Source: Cannabis sativa (taxonomy: Eukaryota; Streptophyta; Magnoliopsida; Rosales; Cannabaceae). Taken from it: 64,000 bases of DNA. This document shows, piece by piece, positions 55,557 to 64,000 of the stretch; the first letter of the stretch is position 1; the number at the start of each line of letters is the position of its first letter. The position numbers were made by a program, and so were the translations under genes. The stretch spans positions 74,604,969 through 74,668,968 of the forward strand of contig NC_083605.1 in NCBI RefSeq assembly GCF_029168945.1, written 5' to 3'. The notes beneath the pieces were generated by a model that made no database searches, was not told where the DNA came from, and worked only from the letters and a program-made list of their open reading frames with translations.

Positions 55557-57447
55557 TGTTGGGTTTTATGCCCTAAATAAAACTCATTTCAATATAATCA
55601 GATTTACTTATTAATATAGATCAGAAATAACATTTAATGTTGCATGGTTCACATGATTTATTTCATGATTATATGTACATAATGTATAAATTCATACGAA
55701 ACCCTTTTCACATACTTGATCCCGTTTATTGTGCCGTCAACACATTGGAAAGTAAACATGACTATGTGAATAAAGTTTCCTAGATTTATCAGACACGGGG
55801 TTTTACTGATATGATAATCTACAACAAGAGTTTACTTGCATTTGGAGAAGTGCTATGTTCTTTCCAGAACATTGGTTAAAGTAAAGCTCAGGTTGGATGC
55901 ATGGAGTATGCATCGGAAGGGACCGATATTGAACTTTGACTTAGATTTATTAAACTTACCGTAATATCTATTCAAGTCAATATCGCCTAGTTGATCCTAG
56001 ATCAAATGATCTTAATCCTGTTATGATTAGGCTCAATCTTGAAAGGCTATTCGTGTTCCTTGAATTGTTAGTTAAGCCTACCTTTTGGTCAGGGTGATAC
56101 GTACTTTTTGGGAACACGGTAGTGCAATTGAGTGGGAACGCTATCATAAACATGGAATCTATAGCTTCTATCTGGCGAATAGTAAGCAAAGGATGATCTC
56201 CTTCGAGCTTGACCAAACGAACATAAATGGTGGAGTACTCATTTCACATTAGCTGAAATATCATTTATACGGGGTCAAGTGTTTTAAGGAATAAATACAT
56301 TGTAGGGTGTAACGGTAATTTAATCCCTTTACAGTGTAGATCATTCATATAGAGGATCATTGATCACATTAGGATTATAACAATGGATAACTAATGATGT
56401 GTCTATATGGTGGAACATATAGAGCATTCTATATAACTGAGAGTGCAATTCTAAGTTCTATGCGTGGATTCAACGAAGAATTAATAAGTTAGTGAATTTT
56501 AGTGCTAAATTCTTGATCTACTTATTGGAAGCTCGGTTATATAGACCCATGGTCCCCCCACTAGTTGAGATAATATTGCTTGTAAGACTCATGTAATTGG
56601 TTTTGATTAATCAATTATAATTCTCAATTAGACTATGTCTATTTGTGAATTTTTCACTAAGTAAGGGCAAAATTGTAAAGAAAGAGTTTATAGGGGCATA
56701 TTTGTTAATTATGATACTTTGTATGGTTCAATTAATAAATATGATAAATGACAATATTATTTAATAATTATTTATAGTTATTAAATAGTTAGAATTGGCA
56801 TTTAAATGTTTGAATTAGGAAATTGGCATTTTTGAGAAGATCAGATACAAAAGGTGTTAAAATTGCAAAATTGCAAAGCCCAAGGCCCAATCCATTAAAG
56901 GCATGGCCGGCCACCTATTGTAGCATTTTAAATTGATTTTTTCATTATTTTAATGCCATATAATTCAAATCTAACCCTAGTGGAATGCTATAAATAGATA
57001 GTGAAGGCTTCAGAAAAATACACTTTTATTCTGACTTTTTCTATTCAGAAAAACTGAGCCTTCTCTCTCCCTATCTTTAGCTGACCACTCTCTCTCTTCT
57101 TCCTTGATAATTTCAAAATCCTTAGTGTATGAGTAGTGCCCACACACATCAAGTGATACCTCAATCATAGTGAGGAAGATCGTGAAGAAAGATCATCAGC
57201 AAAGGAGTTTCAGCATCAAAGATTCAGAGAAAGAGATCCAGGTTCAGATATTGATAATGCTCTGCTACAGAAAGGAATCAAGGGCTAGATATCTGAACGG
57301 AAGGAGTCATTATATTCCGCTGCACCCAATGTAAGGTTTCTTAAACTTTATATGTGTTTAATTTATCGTTTTAGAAAGTTCATATTTAGGATGTTAATAA
57401 ACATACTTGTGAGTAGATCTAAGATCCTGGTAAAATAATTTCCAACA
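55557..57447 (+). repeat. Copia 3' LTR
   Basis: Same length as the 5' LTR. Differences seen by eye: TCTG/TACG near 55695 (two changes), CCTG/CCCG near 55722, ACAGG/ACGGG near 55797, AACAC/AATAC near 57020 and TATAT/TATCT near 57292. Confidence 0.93.
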
Positions 57448-57452
57448 CTGAG

Positions 57453-57905
57453 AGCTTCCTTTACACCAAGAGCCTTAGCTACATTCGCACGCATAACACC
57501 CTTTGCACATCACACTCGGGCCTCCACTAGCACACCAACAGAATCACGAATGACCATGGAGAAATCAAACTTTCTTGCACTGTCAAAGATTGCAGCATTC
57601 ATATTAATTTTGATCATATTAGCTAATAGTATCATCCAATGCTCAATCTCCCTAACCGAGCCAACAAAACTTTAAGGAGCATATCCGCGTGAGCTATATT
57701 CTACATATCAAAAAGAGTAATAGTAGACCTTACAATGTTAAAAGTAATAAGAGTAGAAAAATTTTAAACCATCTCATTTCGATCCTTCCAAAGTTGCAAG
57801 CAGATGACACTAATAATTCTTATAGCCTCGATAGAAAAATTGGCAAAAATGTTAGCAAGCCAAGTAGAAAAACCCCATTCAAAGTAGGCATTACACCTGC
57901 ATTAA
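57453..57905 (-). pseudogene. Old LINE RNase H remnant, 5' part
   Basis: On the minus strand the frame includes INMNAAIFDSARKFDFSMVI, RDSVGVLVEARV and CAKGVMRANVAKALGVKEAL, matching the start of the RNase H-like domain in plant LINE ORF2, with stops. A preceding stretch (about 57690-57900) resembles the linker before that domain. It is continuous with 46905-47217 if the Copia element is removed. Confidence 0.65.
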
Positions 57906-58779
57906 GATAATTTCAGTAAATAATCATCAAATTTATTTTTTTTTACTAAATACAGAATATAATATAAAATTAAATTTAGTTTGGATTTTACCGAAATCGT
58001 TAATAAAAATTGAAAAATAAATATTTTTTAGAAAAAATATCTTTTCTACAATTTTATTTTATTTAGTTATAGAATAAGGGGTGTTAGTGTAATTTTCAAA
58101 ATCCTTAGGTAGGTTTTTGTAATTTAACGGAAAAGGAGAGGGTTTTATATATTTGTGGTCTTGTTTGGATCGATATGATAAGATGGGATGTAGATAATAT
58201 TACATTTTTTTTTAAGAAAAAAAAAGAAAGATTTGATAGCAAAAAAAAAAAATCATATTTTTATAAAATTTATCTTTTTTAAGAAAGTTATTTAGAAGCT
58301 TGTTAATTTTTTTAAAATTAAAATATGAAATTGTATTTTAAATTTTAAATTTTAAATTTTAAATTTTCATATTCTTTTAAGAGACAATTACATACAATAT
58401 CATTTTTTGGGACGACAGTAAAAAAATTATTTAATACATAAACAAATATTAATGAAAGATATTTTAAATTTATTTTAGTGCAGCCGAAAACAAGATCCAC
58501 TTATGCATCAATAATATTTCTGATATCAAACTGATTATAATCTCAATTTTTTTATATGATTATACATGTTATAATTATTTTAGATATTTTATAAAATTTT
58601 GAAAAATATAAAATAAATTATAATATAAAAAATAGTAAAAACATTTTATAAAATATAAAAGACATGTATATAATATACTGTTTTTAATTTTTTTTTTTTA
58701 TCATGTTAAATTTTTATAAATTTTTAAAAAATTTACAAGATGTTTTAAATACTTATGTTGTACACTGTCATATAATAAT
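57906..58779. other. AT-rich intergenic DNA
   Basis: There is a short tandem run of AAATTTTA near 58335-58370. No gene is recognised. Confidence 0.5.
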
Positions 58780-59130
58780 AAGATTATTTAGATTTGTATC
58801 CCATAAAATTTAACTTATACCAAATCATGTTCTTTGAACTTTTTCAAGTCATTAAAAATTCTCTCTAAATTATTGAGATTGTTCGATTAAAACTTTTTTG
58901 TCCAATTTTACAAAGTCTGATGTTGATGAAAGTTGAGATAACACAATTCAATAGATGTCAAAGTTTGAAAGGCACGATTTTATAAATATTAAAATTTAGT
59001 GAACACAAATTCATACATGGACAAAATTAAATAAAATTAGACATAAGTCATTCAATCTAACAATTTTAATTGTTCAAGAGAATTTTTACTAACATGATTT
59101 AGTACATGTCAAAGCCAAAAATTTTAGTCT
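58780..59130. repeat. Decayed relative of the MULE-type MITE at 41218-41601
   Basis: It shares TACCAAATCATG, GAACTTTTTCAAGTC.TTAAAAAT and ATTTAGTACATGTCAAAG in the same order, with many changes. Confidence 0.6.
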
Positions 59131-59139
59131 AATAAGAGT

Positions 59140-59695
59140 GAGCATTGATATTATGTACCTTAAGGTGTCTAACACTATAGTAATGTAACACATTGTGAAT
59201 GGTTAAAGATTTTCTATATTATTTATTAAATCAAAAACTATAGAAGCCGATATTATATTGCACCAATAGCAATTTGATACTTATTGTAGTACTTGACACT
59301 TTAAGTACCCTTAGCATATTTCAATTTTCAGTAATAATAATACGAAAATTGCTAAAAAGTATCATTGGTGCCTAGCACTCTTCTCGGTGTCATACCGCTA
59401 TTGGTGTAAAGTGTAATTAAGTATTGAATACCATACAACTTTAAGAAAATAACTTTTAGAGAATCTTGGGGCGCCACTTATAAAAGGTGTTGAACACTAC
59501 TTGAGTGCAATAATAATGCTTTAATAATACGAGAAATGCTAAATATCACTCATGGTGCCTAACACTCTTATGATGTGTAATATCCCTATAAGTGTAATTC
59601 AATATTGGGTCCAACATATTTTATATTAACAAAAATTATAAAGAATTACTAACAATTATAAAACTTCATTTCATAGTGGTTAGACACATTGGTAC
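59140..59695. repeat. Tandem or nested copies of a 'GTGCCTAACACTC' repeat family
   Basis: The motif GGTGCCTA(A/G)CACTCTT recurs at about 59370 and 59550, each followed by ATACC or ATATCC and a GTGTAATTCAATATTG-like segment. A related stretch is at 1090-1340. The element type is unclear. Confidence 0.45.
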
Positions 59696-59696
59696 T

Positions 59697-60440
59697 AGGG
59701 GTGTTCATCCGGTCCAATTCGCACTTTTTTGGTCAAACAACATCCAATCCGCACTAAGTGCAGATTTCATATTTTGGATCCAATCCGATCCGCATAACAG
59801 CTTAAATCCAATCCAATCTAATCCGCAATAGTGCGGATTGGATCAGTTATTTTTTTTAATGATAAATTATTTAATATTTCATAAAAAAAAATTAAAAAAA
59901 GACTATTGTTTCTTAATCTCCAATAATAATCTATTTTCATCTCCATTTATATATAAATCAAACAAATATACATATATGTCAATATATATGTACTCATCTT
60001 TAGATTTACACTAAAATATATATGTATTCATTACTAAAATAAATAAGTTAGTATGTATATTTAAATTTATGTGTATGTGTCTATGTGAATAAGAATAATT
60101 TTTTTGGTATTTTTTTATTATAAAACAAATAAAATACACCAACTCAATACATTACTAAAAAAGATTAAAAAATTAGAAGTTTGTGTCTTTTTTTTTTAAT
60201 ATTACTAGAAAATTAATATATATTATATATTATAATTTTTTAAAAATATATATTATTAAGTACGGATTGGATTGGATCGGAAAACTTTTTAAGGTCAAAC
60301 AACATCCAATCCGCACAAGTGCGGATTTTAGATTTTTTAATCCAATCCAATCCGCACAAATACGGATATCCGCATTTTGCGAATTGAATTGGATTAGATC
60401 ATGCGGATTGGATTAGATCGGATACTTAGTGAACACCCCT
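59697..60440. mobile_element. Non-autonomous element with AGGGGTGTTCA termini
   Basis: AGGGGTGTTCATCCGGTCCA faces AGGGGTGTTCACTAAGTATC on the other strand. The subterminal regions repeat TCCAATCCGCAC and GTGCGGATTGGAT in both orientations. The ends resemble hAT-type MITEs. No clean 8-bp target duplication is visible (TTGGTACT / TTAGTACC nearby). The frame at 60183-60416 is a chance reading of the repeats. Confidence 0.65.
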
Positions 60441-60637
60441 AATTAGTACCCTATTTCAATACTCTAATAATACATTGAAAGGGCAAAAACTAGAATTGTT
60501 CATCAAACCGCTCAAACCGTACTATACCGAAGAAAAAAAAATCAATTTAAAATTTTTTGCAGTAAGATCTTTAAATTTTTCTTAACAAAAATAGTCAAAA
60601 AAAAATCGTACCACCCGCCCTTAGCAAAAACTTAGGT

Positions 60638-60940
60638 GGCGTTTGGTTGGAGGTAATGAAATGGAAAAGAAACAATTTTCATTCCATTCTTTTGTTTGGT
60701 TGCATTTTAAAGTATTGGAATGACATTCTAATGGAATGCTCTTTCCACCATTTTGGTGGAATGACTATTCCATTTTAAAAAGGAAGGAATGACCATTCCA
60801 ATGTAATAAGAAAAAAAAAATAATTATTTTTTATCAATTTTTTTATGTATTTTAAATTTTATTCCATTCCATTCCTATTCCTATTCCCATTCCGATTCTT
60901 ATTCTTATTCCTATATTTTCATTCCTCCCAACCAAACGCC
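60638..60940. mobile_element. MITE of the GGAATG family, copy 2, upstream of the galactosyltransferase gene
   Basis: GGCGTTTGGTTGGAGGTAAT faces GGCGTTTGGTTGGGAGGAAT on the other strand, perfect for the first 14 bases. It is nearly identical to 45963-46274. It ends about 200 bases before the start codon at 61140. Confidence 0.88.
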
Positions 60941-61139
60941 TCAAGGAAAGGTCAAAAGGGAAAAACAGTTAAAACTACAAAACCGCCAAGACGACACTGA
61001 TGAATTGAGAAGTTGGGACTGAGCTAAGCTATTGTTCGGTTACAAATCTCAATCTTGGCTAGGGCTTACATAGCTTTGTGTTCCTCCAGATCTGAAATCA
61101 CACCTTCAACTCACTGAATCACCGTATCTTTCATTCAAA

Positions 61140-63550
61140 ATGCATACCCGGAGTTCTCACAACAATCGCTTATCTGGTTCCGCTTCTCGCTCCCGAGTTT
61201 CCCCTCTTTTTCTCACTATGTTGGCAACCATGGCTACTGTTTATGTTGCCGGCCGGTGAGCTTCATTTTCATTTTTTTGATTATTATAATTGATCCATTG
61301 TTCGTGATTTATGTTTGATGAATTTGAATTTTTGATAGTCTGTGGCAGGATGCAGAGATTAGAGCTTATTTGGTTCAAGAACTTGATCAAAGAGCTAGTC
61401 AGGTATTTTATTTGTTTATTTAATTATTATGGGATTAATGTTACATAAAAGTGGTATAGGGATATGATATTTCATTTCACATATGGATAATGAATAAAAT
61501 GAAAGAAAATTAGGAGTTATACTGACTCGAAGAGTGTGAACCGATACTTTGTATCAATTAAATTGTTCATAAGAGAAAAAGAATTAAAATGTTGTGTGTT
61601 TTGTTCCTTTTGCTAATGTAGAGGAATTTAAATTTTGAATGTATTGTTACTTTAATAATATGCAAGTTACATTTGTCTAAAGCTAGATTAAGTTGATTTG
61701 CATGAGTTGACATTTCTTTGAGGACATCTAGAAAGATAGCCTTACTTCCCTTACATGCCCTTCTCTCAACATTGTTTGAAAGACTCTTTGTGGAGACAGT
61801 AGAGGTGCCAACTTTTTAAGATGATGGATAATGAAATGTCAATCAATCATCTTTTTCGATAATTATGGCGCATTGTTGAATTCATTGCCTCATAAGCATC
61901 TCCTTTAACATTGAGGCATTTCAGAGTTTTGTGGATTCTCCCCTTCCCTGTATACTGTATTCAAGGGATTGTGGTGGTGGTGTTTCCATTAATGGAATTT
62001 CTGCTTTCTAATGCTATGTAAAGTAACTGGTTGATTCGGTTAATGGGATCTTTGAACAACTTATAAACACCATCTACTAACAGTCCCAAATAATTGTACT
62101 CCCATCCACATTGGGCACACTTAACCTTGAGTAGTAATTATTGAGTGAGATGTACATGATAACATATTCATAGATTGGTCAAAGACATTACATTTTATGG
62201 TTTTCATTCATTAAGTCATGAAATCCTGGCCTAAAGTTTTAGCTTAATTCTGCATTTTTCTTTTCCTAAGTGTATAGTTCAAAATTTGGAGACTGGAATC
62301 AAAGTTTACCATTATGTAAAATTTGAAATCTTTGATTGAGCTGAATGCAATTTTTATATTGATGAGGAAATTGTCCTCTCTCAGGGTCAATCTATCATAT
62401 CAGTAGATGATGATACTCTCAAAACTATAGCCTGCAGGTAATCAATGTTTCTTTTTCCTTCTATTTTGTGAAACCATCTATAAACTTTGAGAAGGCCACC
62501 AACAGTGACACTTTGGTTATCTAGCGAACAACAGAAGAAGTTATCAGCTCTTGAAACAGAGCTGACTGCAGCTAGAAAGGAGGGTTTCATTCTAAAGAAC
62601 ATTTCAAAAAATGAAGAATCTCATCCTACAAAAAATCTTTTAGCTGTAATAGGAATCATTACGACGTTTGGGCGCAGGAAAAATAGAGATGCGATTCGTA
62701 AGGCATGGATGCCAACTGGTAACTGTTTTGAGTTTCATTTATTTGTTTTCATCACTTTGATAGTAGGATGTAATGTAAATAATAGAAATTGGGGTGCCAT
62801 GGTTTTTGATTAAATAATATAACAACTTTGGTGAAATTGTTTGGCAACTTTTGTTAATTTGTTAATAAGTAATCTACAACTGATGAATTTATTACTGTTA
62901 CTTTTCTAAATTTTCTTTTGTTTTCTATTAACTTGGAGACACATATTTTGTAGGATCAGCTTTGAAGAAACTAGCAGATGAAAAGGGCATCATTGTGCAG
63001 TTTGTAATTGGAAGAAGGTCTGTAATGATGATTTAGAAATTATAACAAGAACTGTACTAAGAAAAAAAGAATGACAACAATAATTGCTTTTGAGTTCATT
63101 CTTCAGCTATATTGTGGTTCTTGCAGTTCAAATCGTGGAGACAGCTTGGACCAGGAGACTGAAGAAGAAAATAGGCAAACTAATGACTTCATTGTTCTTG
63201 TATGTTTGGTGATTTAAAAATAGAAATTTATTATATGTGGAAATATTATAATCTGAACTTACATTAGGTACTAGAAAATGCACAACTCAAAATCTAACTG
63301 AACTTTATTTGTCTAACAATTCTAAAATCCAAAATTGGACGTCAAACATTTTGTCAAAAGATTGCTGCAAATCTGTAACATATTTAGTGCATAAATATCA
63401 GATTCTTGTTCTACCTTTTTGTTTAGGATGATCAAGTGGAATCACCTAAGGAGCGTCCCAGAAAGATAAAGTCATTCCTCATTCATGCTGTACAGAAATG
63501 GAACGCCAAATTTTTTGTTAAGGTCAATGATGATGTTTTTGTTAATATTG
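61140..63550 (+). CDS. Probable beta-1,3-galactosyltransferase, GT31 family (first seven exons; continues past the window)
   Basis: Exons are 61140-61255, 61339-61402, 62385-62437, 62525-62718, 62954-63017, 63127-63199 and 63427-63550. All introns are GT-AG and phases agree. The protein starts MHTRSSHNNRLSGSASRSRV, then one membrane anchor (about 22-40, PLFLTMLATMATVYVAGR), a stem with a coiled part (EQQKKLSALETELTAARKEG) typical of the plant DUF4094 region, then the GT31 start, LLAVIGIITTFGRRKNRDAI and RKAWMPTG. This matches the Arabidopsis B3GALT12-14 group. Such Golgi type II enzymes transfer galactose from UDP-Gal to glycan chains. The metal-binding DxD region reads KVNDDVFVNI. The remaining catalytic domain lies outside the window. 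Confidence 0.9.
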
Positions 63551-64000
63551 GTATGTAGCCCTTGTAAAATAATTTTCTAGTAGTAGTAACGAACAATGGA
63601 GAATCCTTTCCTCACTTAATCTGTTTCATTCTATTGGCTATTTTATATAGACAAAGCACACACTCACTCACACTAGAACTGTTGCTCATTTGAAAACTCC
63701 ATAGCCACAAACTATTACTTGGAAATTTCAGGGACCATTTAGTTCCTTTTCTTAGGTTTCAATTTGTGATCTAACCCATTACTGTTCAATGACACTCTAA
63801 ATGTCAACCGCATGATACAGGATGATTTGCTTATTATTATTTTGATCCAAGCATGTAAAGTGTTAATATTCACAAAGTAAATAGTGTATATGAACCCAAT
63901 GTTTGAGCTAATTCTTCTACAAATAACTACTGAGAATAGTTGCTATGTGGGTGGATAGGCAAATCCCAAGTAGCAGAAGTATCTCTTTTTCTCTTCTTAC

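Larger units (their letters stand above)
47223..57447 (+). mobile_element. Copia LTR retrotransposon, structurally complete, coding region decayed
   Basis: Two 1,891-bp LTRs (TGTTGGG...TTCCAACA) flank a 6.4-kb interior. CTGAG is repeated at both outer edges (47218-47222, 57448-57452), an exact five-base target duplication. The primer site is complementary to tRNA-iMet and the polypurine tract is AAGTGGGAG. Faint Copia integrase and RNase H sequence near 53640-53960 and 54840-55430, in the expected gene order, supports Ty1/Copia. No intact frame over 75 codons survives on the element strand. By eye the LTRs differ at only about six positions, so insertion was recent. The element must therefore have been inactive for coding when it moved. 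Confidence 0.93.

Noticed and set aside
60183..60416. 77-codon frame
   Set aside because: It reads through the TCCAATCCGCAC repeats of a non-autonomous element; not a gene.
62387..62602. Minus-strand frame
   Set aside because: Antisense to exons 3 and 4 of the galactosyltransferase gene.
1..64000. tRNA genes, CRISPR arrays or bacterial-type operons
   Set aside because: None seen. The repeats present are transposon ends and microsatellites without regular spacers.

Overview
This window is nuclear DNA of a flowering plant, almost certainly a eudicot. The evidence is a MIR319 hairpin, spliced genes with GT-AG introns, a DYW-class PPR gene, a plant V-ATPase E subunit, a plant DUF1191 protein and plant-type LTR, LINE, Helitron, MULE, CACTA and Harbinger-like elements. 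Base composition is very AT-rich. I cannot fix the species from sequence alone; a Rosales-type genome would fit but is a guess. Nothing here looks like a bacterial operon, phage or CRISPR system.

Layout: 1-107 holds a possible exon running off the left edge (minus). A Cassandra-type (5S-carrying) LTR with its leader lies at 386-946. A Helitron with clean ends lies at 1617-2439. From 2.4 to 16 kb the DNA is AT-rich and carries small transposons (a Harbinger-like MITE, a CACTA MITE, a Pack-MULE with a 9-bp target duplication, fold-back MITEs, Helitrons). MIR319 is the only recognisable gene there (hairpin about 9.70-9.88 kb). From 16.2 to 22.4 kb there is a giant inverted repeat: two head-to-head 5' halves of a long-LTR element meet at an 8-bp spacer, and each half carries a small gag-like ORF.

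The gene-rich middle follows: DUF1191 membrane protein (+, 23.8-24.7 kb), a DYW-type PPR editing factor (-, 25.0-27.3 kb), a stray FMO exon (28.1 kb), an almost intact L1-type LINE (-, 28.4-34.5 kb), 6-phosphogluconate dehydrogenase (-, 36.6-38.1 kb) and V-ATPase subunit E in six exons (-, 43.3-45.6 kb). A 10.2-kb Copia element with near-identical LTRs but decayed coding sequence fills 47.2-57.4 kb, nested in an old LINE RNase H remnant. The right end carries the first seven exons of a GT31 beta-1,3-galactosyltransferase (+, from 61.1 kb, running off the edge).

The host genes are unrelated housekeeping or regulatory genes, each with its own promoter; I see no functional cluster. The most interesting material is in the transposons. 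The Cassandra-type copy and the palindromic long-LTR element share primer-binding site and leader, which suggests a partner for a 5S-bearing TRIM family that has no coding capacity of its own. All comparisons were made by eye.
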